DNA of 64,000 bases from a bacterium 0.1xD8-71 (GTDB lineage: Bacteria > Bacillota > Clostridia > Lachnospirales > Lachnospiraceae). Shown piece by piece: positions 26,311-34,533 of the stretch. Numbering within the stretch: the first letter of the stretch is position 1; every line of letters starts with the position of its first letter. Location: contig RAYR01000020.1 of NCBI GenBank assembly GCA_003612405.1, positions 41,028 to 105,027 of the forward strand, read 5' to 3'. The notes beneath the pieces are model-generated. The model had not been told where the DNA came from. It made no database searches and saw only the letters and a program-made list of their open reading frames with translations. A program made the position numbers and the translations under genes.

Positions 26311-28491
26311 TTACATTGCACGGTTGTTTGAGTTAAGTCGATTGATTTCGATTTCCAGATTCTTAACGTTGCCGTTAAATGTGATGTTCAGTACACAGTA
26401 TCCGTTACTCTCATCAATCTCATATTCCACATCATCCCCTGCGCCCAGGATCGCGTTGACGCAGGCTTTCTTCTCCAGCCATCTGCTCTTCTGGCTGGAA
26501 GGGTTGTTCGAGAAGAATTTCACGATATTCTCCTGTTTATAATCGCTGGTCGCATGGCGCAAAACTCTCTCGATATAAGTAGTCACCTGAGTCTTGTAAA
26601 TCGGCTCGTACACCTTGCCGTCACTCATCAGGTTCCTTGCTTTATAAACCATGATATGGGATATGTTCTCTGCTTCCAACATGGCATTTTCGGATGAAAA
26701 GACGAATCCGAAGCTGCGTCTGTTGATCTCGTTCTTGATGGAATTGGTAAATCCGGTAATCTCCTTGGCCATCACCGTATGGACTCTCAGCGGATGGTCT
26801 CCCGCCTCGATATCGAACCTGACGCCGGGCAGTTCCTCGTCCACGTTTCTCTTGAATTTCTCTTTCAGGTAATCCGGACACTGGTAAGCTGCCACGAGAC
26901 CTGCCGCAATATAGGCCGCTCCCACATAGACGCCGTCTATCCACAGCTTCATGATGTCCTCTTTTTCCCGGGAAAGCTCGGCCATGTTATTTTCATTGAC
27001 GGTCATGCGCTTATCCAGGATCACGCCGGACTTCTCTTTCGGGATAATGGTAAAGTTCGGAATACAGGGGATGGCAAACTCGCTGAACGCTTTCCCGGTA
27101 AGGGAGCTGCACCGCTCCTCGAATTTCTCAATGCCTTCCGTTGCCATGTAGTTGAAGGTGGTCTTATCCCCCGTCTCATAGCTGAAGAAACACTGTACCG
27201 AATAGTCTTTGAGTACATCCAGCAGCCGTACTAAAGCTTCCACACTGTTGACGCCGGTTTTCTCCACCTTCTCATTTCCTTTGAAACGCTGTCTGGTGAG
27301 TTTGATATTGGAATTCTGATCCAGGGAGACGGAGGGCACAATGCCATACCATATGGTATTATCGAAATCATTCTTGGCGTTGACCGTATTTAAGAAAGCA
27401 ATCAGTCTCGGCAGGTTATTGCTCTTTACCAGCATATCATTGGACACATTGGTCACGAACATGGTCGGCCGCATGCCCTTTAAGTTCGACGGATACTGTT
27501 CAAAATAAGCCCATACGCCCAATATCTTCTCAATCAGAGGCTTTACCACCTTGATAAAGTCGTCTTTGGCCGTCTTGTAAAATTCCAGATAGGAATTGTA
27601 ATTGCTCACTTCCTGCTTGATGTCGATATTGCTCACCATGGTGGAGGCAAGCGGGCAGTATGTTCTCGTAACCAGCGCTTTCACATAGTCGCTGCTCTCT
27701 TCATTGAGAGCCTCATAGTCGTCTTCCAGGGCCGAGATCAGGCCGGCATTGACGTTGTCATCCACAACCATCAGCTCGGCCGACTCAGTCTTTGGCACTT
27801 CCAGAACTTTGAGTTCTCCCTTTTCATCCATGCTTAAGACACCCAGGGCCAGCGGCGTGTTATCTTTCTTCTCCTCGGCCTCTCCCAGAAGCAGTCTTGT
27901 CTTGATGTCTTCAATGGCAAGGGGCAGCATTGCCAGCACGTTATTGTAATTCACACTGGCCTCTTCAAACATCACGTTCAGTTTATCCGCAATGTCCAAT
28001 TTGTGCGGGTCGCCGTCCTCCAGTTCGGCATAGTTCTTATAAGTATACTGGAGTTCCTTACGGTTCTGTTTGATATCCTCCATGACCTTCTTCGGCGATA
28101 TCATGTCTGTCAGCTTGTCAAACTGAAAATCCACGTTGATGATGCTCTGGGAGCGTTTGGCTTCCACAAGAGACATCAGCATCTTCAGGAAATCATTCTG
28201 CTTATTCAGATAAATAGGCGTCAGCATGTCCTCCGTAATAGTCTCCGGCTTCTTTAAGGTGTACATGATCTTCTGATTGTTGGCATTAAAGAAAGAATAG
28301 ACCACCGGTTCAAACTTGGTTATGAACTCGTCGAAATTCCTCACCAGCAACGCCTCGTTCATCTCTTTGATCTTCTCATCGCTTAAGCTGTCGATTCCTC
28401 TCACATCACCCACAAGCGTCAGCAGATCCGGCTTCTCCGGATTGATCTCTTCAAACAGTAATGTCCTGTTTGTCTGTTTGATTATGCTCAT
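26311..28491 (-). CDS. Contractile sheath-like protein (TssB/TssC-like, single gene)
   Basis: The 726-residue soluble protein has a helical N-terminal region (1-215) and a large alpha/beta body. The C-terminal part (about 560-726) has LPGVRFDIEAGDHPLRV, EINRRSFGFVFSS, YKTQVTTYIERVLRH and strands near the end (YCVLNITFNGNVKNLEIEI), in keeping with the conserved C-terminal domain of sheaths. It is a little longer than TssB plus TssC together, as expected if both are one chain, as in phage tails. A strong GGGAGG site and its place before the tube genes support the call. Without a structure prediction this remains probable rather than certain. Confidence 0.65.
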   Translation of the reverse strand: MSIIKQTNRTLLFEEINPEKPDLLTLVGDVRGIDSLSDEKIKEMNEALLVRNFDEFITKFEPVVYSFFNANNQKIMYTLKKPETITEDMLTPIYLNKQNDFLKMLMSLVEAKRSQSIINVDFQFDKLTDMISPKKVMEDIKQNRKELQYTYKNYAELEDGDPHKLDIADKLNVMFEEASVNYNNVLAMLPLAIEDIKTRLLLGEAEEKKDNTPLALGVLSMDEKGELKVLEVPKTESAELMVVDDNVNAGLISALEDDYEALNEESSDYVKALVTRTYCPLASTMVSNIDIKQEVSNYNSYLEFYKTAKDDFIKVVKPLIEKILGVWAYFEQYPSNLKGMRPTMFVTNVSNDMLVKSNNLPRLIAFLNTVNAKNDFDNTIWYGIVPSVSLDQNSNIKLTRQRFKGNEKVEKTGVNSVEALVRLLDVLKDYSVQCFFSYETGDKTTFNYMATEGIEKFEERCSSLTGKAFSEFAIPCIPNFTIIPKEKSGVILDKRMTVNENNMAELSREKEDIMKLWIDGVYVGAAYIAAGLVAAYQCPDYLKEKFKRNVDEELPGVRFDIEAGDHPLRVHTVMAKEITGFTNSIKNEINRRSFGFVFSSENAMLEAENISHIMVYKARNLMSDGKVYEPIYKTQVTTYIERVLRHATSDYKQENIVKFFSNNPSSQKSRWLEKKACVNAILGAGDDVEYEIDESNGYCVLNITFNGNVKNLEIEINRLNSNNRAM

Positions 28492-28502
28492 TGTTTCCCT
28501 CC

Positions 28503-30290
28503 CTATCTTTCGTTTGGTTTTAAGTCTCTATAGTGAACTTCTATTTCTGTATCCTCCGGATCAAAAATAAAAGTTACTTTTTCCCCATAATACAAATGGT
28601 AGGCATGGCCTTTCAGCAAAAGCTCCCGCCCCATCAGCACAGAGGCTTTGCTGTTGTTCTTGATGATCAGGCTCCTGTCGTCTCCCGGTTTGAGGATGAT
28701 CCGCTCCGCCCCTTTCAGGTTAAGGGGCAGATTGCAGGCATCCAGAAGCCATTCCAGCGTGATGATGTCACGGTTACATCTTGCAAACAGATTGATGCTC
28801 TCCGGCGGGTAATCAATCTCCTCTTTGCTGTGTATCACATAAATCTGCAGTTTCCCGTTAAACTCACTCTTATGGTTCTGGGTTTCCCTGGGAAGCGTCC
28901 TGCTCTCGTCAATAAATCTGCGCTTCCCGGCTGTTCGTTTCTTCTGCCTGTAGGCCAGACAGAAAATGATGACCAGCGCCGCCACAAAGACGATGATGAC
29001 CGACCAGAAGAACCAGTCGATCCCGGGCGGTTCTTCCTCTATGATGACCGGTACCGCAATCTCCACGGACACCTGCGGTTCTCCATAATAATAACCATAC
29101 AACCCGTCAAACCCTATCCGCAGGTCCGCCATGGCATCCTGTTCATACTGCCCGGAAAGGCAGAAAAATCCGCCTGCTGCCCGGTATTCCTGCTGTTCCC
29201 CGTCCAGATATACCTGCACGCCGCCGTCCTGCAAATGCCCCTCCAGCATATTCCGGCCGCTCAGATCGGTTATGTGCATCCGGAGATTGGCTGTCTGTGT
29301 CGCCTGCACATAGCTGTAATCCGCACTTAAGCGATAATCGTACTCCGCACTCAGATAGGCGTTTACATCCATCGGCACATCTGCACGCATCTGTATGGTT
29401 ACCTGGTCCGAAGCCGGATGCAACAGTTCTATGACGGTATAGGTTCCTCCTTTGGATACCTGCATCTTTTCCGCCTCGCAGTTAACTGTCATATTCTCGT
29501 TCTGCTGACTGCCAAGCAGCACAAGCCTTGCCTTGCTCATCAGACAATCCGGAAGCCTCACCGACAGTTCCCCGCTAAGTCCGTTGATCTGTCCCACATG
29601 GGATACCCGCAGCCCGCATTGTTCCAAAAGCTGTGCCTGCGTAAAATCCCCCAGCGCCTCCCCATCCGGCAGTTCATAAAGCTGTCCCCCTGTGGCCCCG
29701 GCGGCCGCATACACCGTATGCCCCTCTTCCAGCTTCTGTCCAAGGGCTGCCACATCTATGCGGATTCCTTTGCCGGCCGCCTCTTTCACCGCCCGGTCAA
29801 ATAATTCTGCGGACTCTTCCGTGCCCTCCTGTGTCTTCATCATGATCTCGCCGTCCGAAATGAGGATGATTCTTTTGTCCGCCGCATCCGAATCCAACAA
29901 TGACACCGCCTCCCATAAGCCGGCGCCGGCATTTCCGTAGTCAGCGTACCCGATTCCCTCCAGAGCACGCCCCATCATTTCATGACTGCTGCCCAGAGGC
30001 TGTTTCGCACATACCTCCTCCTGATAAGCAACCAGGCCTACCCGGTAGTCCCTCGGTAAGGCCGCAGCCAACGCTTTGACCACATCAAAAGCGGCGTAAC
30101 CGGCATCCGCATCCTTCATGGACTGACTGCAATCCAGAACCACAACAATCTCACTGGTCGAAGCCTCCTCCGTTTCCTGCGCCCTCGCCCTAATACCTGT
30201 ACCCATACATAGATAAAACAGGGCTGTTATAAAAATAAAAATGCCCTTATAAACCAAGCTGTGACTCAAATTAAATTTTGCCATCCTCAT
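28503..30290 (-). CDS. Membrane vWA protein with cytoplasmic tail, first gene of the injection operon
   Basis: The 595-residue protein has an N-terminal signal/anchor (IFIFITALFYLCMGTGI). Residues 47-230 form an outer vWA domain with a MIDAS motif (VVLDCSQSMKD, IILISDGEI). A beta-rich stretch follows (230-420), then one membrane helix (about 426-448, WSVIIVFVAALVIIFCLAY), a basic stretch (RQKKRTAGKRR) and a 130-residue cytoplasmic beta-rich tail. Monoderms lack TssJLM, so this outer-facing metal-dependent adhesion domain coupled to an inner tail could be the anchor or target sensor. It is the promoter-proximal gene and ends 12 bases before the sheath. Confidence 0.78.
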   Translation of the reverse strand: MRMAKFNLSHSLVYKGIFIFITALFYLCMGTGIRARAQETEEASTSEIVVVLDCSQSMKDADAGYAAFDVVKALAAALPRDYRVGLVAYQEEVCAKQPLGSSHEMMGRALEGIGYADYGNAGAGLWEAVSLLDSDAADKRIILISDGEIMMKTQEGTEESAELFDRAVKEAAGKGIRIDVAALGQKLEEGHTVYAAAGATGGQLYELPDGEALGDFTQAQLLEQCGLRVSHVGQINGLSGELSVRLPDCLMSKARLVLLGSQQNENMTVNCEAEKMQVSKGGTYTVIELLHPASDQVTIQMRADVPMDVNAYLSAEYDYRLSADYSYVQATQTANLRMHITDLSGRNMLEGHLQDGGVQVYLDGEQQEYRAAGGFFCLSGQYEQDAMADLRIGFDGLYGYYYGEPQVSVEIAVPVIIEEEPPGIDWFFWSVIIVFVAALVIIFCLAYRQKKRTAGKRRFIDESRTLPRETQNHKSEFNGKLQIYVIHSKEEIDYPPESINLFARCNRDIITLEWLLDACNLPLNLKGAERIILKPGDDRSLIIKNNSKASVLMGRELLLKGHAYHLYYGEKVTFIFDPEDTEIEVHYRDLKPNER

Positions 30291-30354
30291 TTGTCATGAC
30301 CTCTACATTTCGACTGCAAATCCAAAACACCCACCACGAAAATTCTTTATGCAA

Positions 30355-30360
30355 ATCATA
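30355..30360 (-). promoter_or_regulatory. Candidate -10 of the injection-system operon
   Basis: TATGAT on the minus strand, about 65 bases before the vWA start, with no good -35. It begins 34 bases downstream of the pair of LytTR-type boxes, the spacing expected for an activator-dependent promoter. Confidence 0.4.
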
Positions 30361-30393
30361 GCGCAAAAAACTACTTTTTTCGATAGCATATGT

Positions 30394-30422
30394 ATGAACG
30401 GTCATTATTTTGTATCATCGGT
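30394..30422 (-). promoter_or_regulatory. Pair of LytTR-type binding boxes
   Basis: Read on the minus strand, ACCGATGAT (30414-30422) and ACCGTTCAT (30394-30402) are direct repeats separated by 11 bases. The second fits the LytTR consensus [TA][AC][CA]GTTN[AG][TG] fully and the first has one mismatch. They lie between the vWA gene and the divergent LytTR regulator gene. Confidence 0.55.
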
Positions 30423-30501
30423 TGTTTTTGTCTGGAATTTTGTGTTAAAATGCTTGTTTTTACATTTTTATGAGAAATTTTGCAGAAAAGAAAGATAAGT
30501 G

Positions 30502-30530
30502 TTGCTTTTTTTGTTATTCTTATGTAAAAT
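30502..30530 (+). promoter_or_regulatory. Sigma-A-type promoter of the LytTR regulator
   Basis: TTGCTT and TAAAAT with a 17-base spacer, 34 bases before the start codon. AGGAGGAGG follows as ribosome site. Confidence 0.65.
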
Positions 30531-30563
30531 AAAACTACACTAATAGGAGGAGGACTGCAAACA

Positions 30564-31274
30564 ATGCGTATCCTTATCTGCGATGCTGAACACATGATAT
30601 CAGAACAAGTTACACAATATCTTCAGGAATATTTTCTTTCTAAAAAATATGAGATGCCCGAACTGGTCACCTTTTCAGATGGAAATGCCCTGCTGGCAGA
30701 TACCGGCCGCAAGGACATTGTCTTTCTGGATACAGAATCGCCCGGCTCAGACGGTATTGAAGCGGGAAGGGAACTCAAAAAGGCAGCTCCCAATGTTCTC
30801 CTCTTTATCATCTCTTCCGATATGCAGTACCTGGATGATGCCATGCGTATGAACGCATACCGTTATCTCTCGAAACCCCTGGACAAAAACCGGCTTTTTG
30901 AAAATATGGAGGATGCCATGAAATCCTATTATCTCCTTAATTCCGCTGTAACCATTGAGAACAAAGGCGTCGTAACCACAATACCTGAGGCAGACATCAT
31001 CTTTATCGAAGCCCAATTAAGAACGACCGTTGTTCATACGGTTTCCGGGAAATATTCTGCTGAGAAGACCATCCACTCCTGGATCAAAACACTGCATAGC
31101 GGATCTTTCTTTCAGACCCACAAAAGCTACATCGTCAATATGAAGTATGTGATGCAGTTTAATCAGGGAACCATCACTTTCTATGCAGGCAGGGAAAACG
31201 CCTATCTTTCCAGAAGGAAATTTAATCAATTTAAGGAAGCTTATTTTGCGTATATGGAAAATGCGCCTGAGTAG
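30564..31274 (+). CDS. LytTR-family response regulator, likely controller of the injection operon
   Basis: The 236-residue protein has a receiver domain (1-118): phospho-acceptor Asp in IVFLDTESPGSDG and the Lys in RYLSKPLD; the first acidic pair is weakened (ICDAEHM). Residues 135-232 are a LytTR DNA-binding domain (IIFIEAQLRTTVVHTVSGKY, GSFFQTHKSYIVNMKYV). No histidine kinase gene lies nearby, so it is an orphan. It is divergent from the injection operon, and a matching pair of boxes lies between them. AgrA/VirR-type LytTR regulators often respond to peptide or surface signals; the signal here is unknown. Confidence 0.85.
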   Translation: MRILICDAEHMISEQVTQYLQEYFLSKKYEMPELVTFSDGNALLADTGRKDIVFLDTESPGSDGIEAGRELKKAAPNVLLFIISSDMQYLDDAMRMNAYRYLSKPLDKNRLFENMEDAMKSYYLLNSAVTIENKGVVTTIPEADIIFIEAQLRTTVVHTVSGKYSAEKTIHSWIKTLHSGSFFQTHKSYIVNMKYVMQFNQGTITFYAGRENAYLSRRKFNQFKEAYFAYMENAPE

Positions 31275-31290
31275 GGCGGAGAGAATAATT

Positions 31291-31770
31291 CTAATTCATT
31301 ATGAAAATATTGCAATGTAGAATATCTATAATACGTTCAAATTCCCTTTTGTCATACTTTGTGGTTTTTCCCATTAAATAATCTACATAATTGTCAATAT
31401 ATTTCTGTGCATCTTTTTTAATGTATTCAATATTGTCCCTCGTTTCATTAAACTCGTCCTTATCCACAATAGCCTCTGTAGTGCTTATATATTCACTGTT
31501 TTTGATTATCACTATTTTACTGTAATCCAATCCAGAATTTGTTCTTTTGGAGCGAATACTCTTCTTAAACTTAAAAGCTTGTTTATGATTAATATGGCTT
31601 CTATACGGAATACAAATAAAATAGCCATAATGCGACTGCACTGACAAGCAATTATATGGTCTACTATTCTTTTTCAAAATTTCTTCATATGGTGGATCAG
31701 GGTAATCAGAATAAAATTTATCTGTTAAATTTAATACTTGATAGTCAAACAAGTCCTCTTTAAAACACAT
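31291..31770 (-). CDS. TenpN/ToxN-like type III toxin (endoribonuclease)
   Basis: The 159-residue protein has FYSDYPDPPYEEI near the N terminus, RPYNCLSV, YGYFICIPYRSHINHKQAF and GLDYSKIVIIKNSEYI, then a helical end. This is the pattern of the TenpN branch of the ToxN/AbiQ family: single-strand-specific endoribonucleases held in check by a repeated RNA. A promoter (31909-31937), a structured leader (31811-31905) and a terminator (31785-31811) precede it, the classic layout of type III systems. Start ATG has AAGGAG. The family is known for abortive phage defence. The protein call is good; the RNA partner is tentative. Confidence 0.65.
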   Translation of the reverse strand: MCFKEDLFDYQVLNLTDKFYSDYPDPPYEEILKKNSRPYNCLSVQSHYGYFICIPYRSHINHKQAFKFKKSIRSKRTNSGLDYSKIVIIKNSEYISTTEAIVDKDEFNETRDNIEYIKKDAQKYIDNYVDYLMGKTTKYDKREFERIIDILHCNIFIMN

Positions 31771-31784
31771 AGCATCTCCTTAGT

Positions 31785-31811
31785 AAAAATGGGAGAGCCT
31801 TTGCTCTCCCA
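31785..31811 (-). terminator. Intrinsic terminator between leader RNA and toxin
   Basis: GGGAGAGC-N4-GCTCTCCC (31791-31810) followed on the minus strand by ATTTTTA. In type III systems such a terminator lets a little read-through make the toxin. Confidence 0.7.
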
Positions 31812-31905
31812 TAGTTTTCATCACTCGGTCACTTTTATTTTACCGTCCTGTCAGAACAGTCACAGGACTCATATTGTGATGAAGGAATCAATGAGACTCC
31901 TTACT
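31811..31905 (-). ncRNA. Candidate RNA antitoxin of the TenpN-like toxin
   Basis: About 95 nt between promoter and terminator fold well: a perfect 8-bp outer stem TTCATCAC/GTGATGAA (31876-31883 with 31817-31824) encloses GTCCTGT-N10-ACAGGAC and a CGGT/ACCG stem, with AAGGA/TCCTT just before. I do not see the clean tandem repeats of the known TenpI or ToxI, so this may be a divergent or short antitoxin. Confidence 0.4.
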
Positions 31906-31908
31906 TAT

Positions 31909-31937
31909 AATATATCTAAGCCGCTCCAAACATACAA
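31909..31937 (-). promoter_or_regulatory. Promoter of the leader RNA and toxin
   Basis: TTGTAT and TATATT on the minus strand with a 17-base spacer, directly upstream of the structured leader. Confidence 0.6.
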
Positions 31938-32055
31938 CGAACATAAAATGAACATTTTGAAATTTCTAGCTGTAAATTGCAATTTTAAATTCTACCCATA
32001 CCCCTTTCATGTAGAACTTCGTGTTTCACACTGAAGAAGAAAACAATTATTTCCC

Positions 32056-32084
32056 TTGCGAAACTATCCCACCTATGCTATAAT
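32056..32084 (+). promoter_or_regulatory. Promoter of tRNA-Trp
   Basis: TTGCGA and TATAAT with a 17-base spacer, 39 bases before the tRNA. Nothing else is visible in the remaining part of this 353-base gap (31938-32055), which is A+T-rich. Confidence 0.75.
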
Positions 32085-32123
32085 AACTCTCGGCGGTTTT
32101 CCTATAACTGCACTTCACTATAA

Positions 32124-32194
32124 AGGGGCATAGTTCAAAGGTAGAACAGTGGTCTCCAAAACCATCGATGTGGGTTCGATTCCTACTGCCCCTG
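32124..32194 (+). tRNA. tRNA-Trp (CCA)
   Basis: The cloverleaf is complete: acceptor AGGGGCA/TGCCCCT, D arm with TTC-AAAGGTA-GAA, anticodon loop CTCCAAA, and T loop GGTTCGATTCC. The discriminator is G and no CCA is encoded. It has its own promoter and terminator. It sits beside the toxin and the injection cluster and could be an island boundary, though I see no second copy of its 3' end in the window. Confidence 0.93.
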
Positions 32195-32200
32195 TCATCG

Positions 32201-32228
32201 ACCCGTGAGTTGTCACTCACGGGTTTTT
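32201..32228 (+). terminator. Intrinsic terminator of tRNA-Trp
   Basis: ACCCGTGAGT-TGTC-ACTCACGGGT, a perfect 10-bp stem, followed by a T run. Confidence 0.88.
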
Positions 32229-32247
32229 AAATTTTACCTGTAGGAAA

Positions 32248-32790
32248 ATGAAAGGATATGAACTGATGATGAAAAAGATGATGGTAAGCCTGGTATTTCT
32301 CTGTCTGGCCTCCTGTTTATTATGTGCCTGCGGCAGGGAAACGCCGCTTCTTACTGTAGATGATTATAAACTGGACGCAGAGACAGGTTCTACAAGCCGC
32401 GGCGTAAAGGTTGGTGACAGCGCCGAAGCTTTCAAAGATGCCTACCGGGAATATATGATCTTCTATGCTGTGTCCGATTCTGCAACAGAAAATCCACAGG
32501 CCGACTATCAGTTCCTGCCTGTGGATGAAATTCCTTTTGACACAGTTTCCACTATGATCCTGCCCGCTTTCTTTGTTGACGGACTGGCCATAGACACCGA
32601 TCAATTCTGTGAAGACAACGAAATTGAAAAGGCAGACCTGATTTCCTATCTGACCGGTGAAGCGTATCTGACCAATCACCGGGTAGTTTACCGTTATCTG
32701 CTCTTTACCTGGGAAAACGGTGTCATCACTGACATCCGCTCAGAATCCATGGACTACAATGAGGACGCTTCTTATTATGAAGCGAACTGA
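32248..32790 (+). CDS. Small lipoprotein of unknown function
   Basis: The 180-residue protein has a signal peptide (MVSLVFLCLASCLLCACG) with lipobox L-C-A-C. The mature part is acidic with no recognised domain (VGDSAEAFKDAYREYMIFY, YLLFTWENGVITDI). It starts at the first of several close ATGs after GTAGGAAA. It is convergent with the ABC exporter and their 3' ends overlap by 16 bases. No function can be given. Confidence 0.7.
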   Translation: MKGYELMMKKMMVSLVFLCLASCLLCACGRETPLLTVDDYKLDAETGSTSRGVKVGDSAEAFKDAYREYMIFYAVSDSATENPQADYQFLPVDEIPFDTVSTMILPAFFVDGLAIDTDQFCEDNEIEKADLISYLTGEAYLTNHRVVYRYLLFTWENGVITDIRSESMDYNEDASYYEAN

Positions 32791-34514
32791 CTCTCATAAA
32801 GTTTCGCATAGAAACCTTTTCTGGCAAGCAGTGTCTCATGATTGCCCTGTTCTATGATATTGCCGTCCTTCATCACCAGAATCACATCAGCCTCCCTGAT
32901 TGTGGAAAGTCTGTGTGCCACAATAAAGCTGGTACGCCCCTGCATCATAGTGGCAAATGCCTTTTGAATCCGGATTTCTGTCCTGGTGTCAATGGAGGAT
33001 GTGGCTTCATCTAAGATCAGCATGGGCGGCAGGCACAACATGACACGGGTAATGCAAAGAAGCTGTTTCTGTCCCTGGGACAGGCTGCCCCCATCCTCGC
33101 CGATAAGAGTATCATATCCCTGGGGCAGTCTCTTGATAAAGCTGTGTGCATGGGATGCCTTCGCCGCGGCGATAATCTCCTCTTCGGTGGCATCGGGTCT
33201 GCCCATCACGATATTATCCCGGATAGTACCCGCTTTCAGCCAGGTCTCCTGCAATACCATGCCGTAGTTGGCTCTTAGGCTCTTTCTTGTCACATCCCGG
33301 ATATCTGCACCATCCACACAGATTTTCCCTTCGTTCACATCATAGAAGCGCATTAACAGGTTAATGACCGTGGTTTTTCCACAGCCCGTAGGTCCTACGA
33401 TTGCCACCCGCTGTCCGGGCTGTACGGATAGGTTGAAATCCGTAATCAGCTCTTTCTCCGGCACATAGGAAAAGGCCACATGTTCAAGATCAACCCGCCC
33501 CTCCACATCATGCAGTACTTTGGCATCCTCTTTCTCGGGCACCTGGGGCTCCTCTTCTATCAGTGCAAAAATACGTGCGGCACAGGCCAGAGCGTTCTGC
33601 AATTCTGTCACCACACCCGATATCTCATTAAAAGGCTTGGTATACTGGTTCGCATAGGTGAGGAAACAGGATAACTGTCCCACACTGATACCACCCCGGA
33701 TTGCATAGACTGCACCGGTCACAGCAACACCGGCATACACTAGGTTATTGACAAAACGGGTGGAAGGATTGGTGATGGAGGAGAAAAAGATAGCCCGCAG
33801 GGAGCAGTTCTGCAACCGCTCGTTAATCTCATCAAATTCTTCCAATGCCTCATCTTCATGGGAAAATGCCTGCACCACTTTCTGATTGCCGATCATCTCC
33901 TCGATCAGAGCCGTCTGCTCTCCTCTGGTCTCTGACTGTAACTTAAACATGGTAAATGTTTTCTTTGCAATAAAGCCGGCCACAAAGAACGACAAAGGTG
34001 TCACAAGCACAACGACACCTGTGATAGCCACGTTGACACTGAGCATAAATCCCAGGGTGCCCAGAATAGTGATCACACCGGTAAAGAACTGGGTAAATCC
34101 CATTAAAAGGCCGTCTGCAAACTGATCTACGTCCGCAATGACGCGGCTGACCACTTCGCCGTAAGAATGAGCGTCAATATATTTCAAAGGCAAAATCTCA
34201 ATCCGCCTAAAAGCCTCGTTGCGGATATCCTGTACGATACGGTAGGTCATCTTATTGTTACATACATTCATGATCCACTGCGCTGCTGCCGTCAGGGCAA
34301 TGATCACTGCCATCTGCTTAAGAATCGCAAACACACCGGTAAAATCTACCTGCCCTTTTGCAATCACCAAATCAATGACTCTACCGGTCAATATCGGCAG
34401 GTACAGGGTCAACGCCACCGTGACACTTGCCATTAGTATGGAAACCGCCAGATAGAACCAGTATTTCTTAATATAGCGTAAAACCTTTCCCAGGGTTTTT
34501 CTTTGTCCTGTCAT
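32775..34514 (-). CDS. ABC exporter half, catalytically normal Walker B, degenerate signature
   Basis: Start at ATG 34514 behind GGGGAG, 19 bases after the partner gene; 579 residues. Six-helix membrane domain (about 20-310), then an ATPase: Walker A GPTGCGKTTVINLLMRF, signature LSQGQKQLLCITRVM (G-G changed to Q-G), Walker B LILDEATSSID with the catalytic Glu. Paired with 34534-36288, whose Walker B Glu is Asp, it makes a heterodimer with one degenerate and one active site, like TM287/288 or BmrCD. Likely a drug or lipid exporter; substrate unknown. Confidence 0.88.
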   Translation of the reverse strand: MTGQRKTLGKVLRYIKKYWFYLAVSILMASVTVALTLYLPILTGRVIDLVIAKGQVDFTGVFAILKQMAVIIALTAAAQWIMNVCNNKMTYRIVQDIRNEAFRRIEILPLKYIDAHSYGEVVSRVIADVDQFADGLLMGFTQFFTGVITILGTLGFMLSVNVAITGVVVLVTPLSFFVAGFIAKKTFTMFKLQSETRGEQTALIEEMIGNQKVVQAFSHEDEALEEFDEINERLQNCSLRAIFFSSITNPSTRFVNNLVYAGVAVTGAVYAIRGGISVGQLSCFLTYANQYTKPFNEISGVVTELQNALACAARIFALIEEEPQVPEKEDAKVLHDVEGRVDLEHVAFSYVPEKELITDFNLSVQPGQRVAIVGPTGCGKTTVINLLMRFYDVNEGKICVDGADIRDVTRKSLRANYGMVLQETWLKAGTIRDNIVMGRPDATEEEIIAAAKASHAHSFIKRLPQGYDTLIGEDGGSLSQGQKQLLCITRVMLCLPPMLILDEATSSIDTRTEIRIQKAFATMMQGRTSFIVAHRLSTIREADVILVMKDGNIIEQGNHETLLARKGFYAKLYESQFAS

Positions 34515-34533
34515 GATTTCTCCCCGCCTTTCT

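Noticed and set aside
1..30290. Ordinary prophage or R-type bacteriocin
   Set aside because: No capsid, terminase, portal, holin or tail-fibre genes; FHA, PP2C, Hsp70 and PAAR effectors argue for a secretion-type machine.
30371..30595. Minus-strand frame of 74 codons in the control region
   Set aside because: It overlaps the LytTR promoter, start and boxes, and has no ribosome site.
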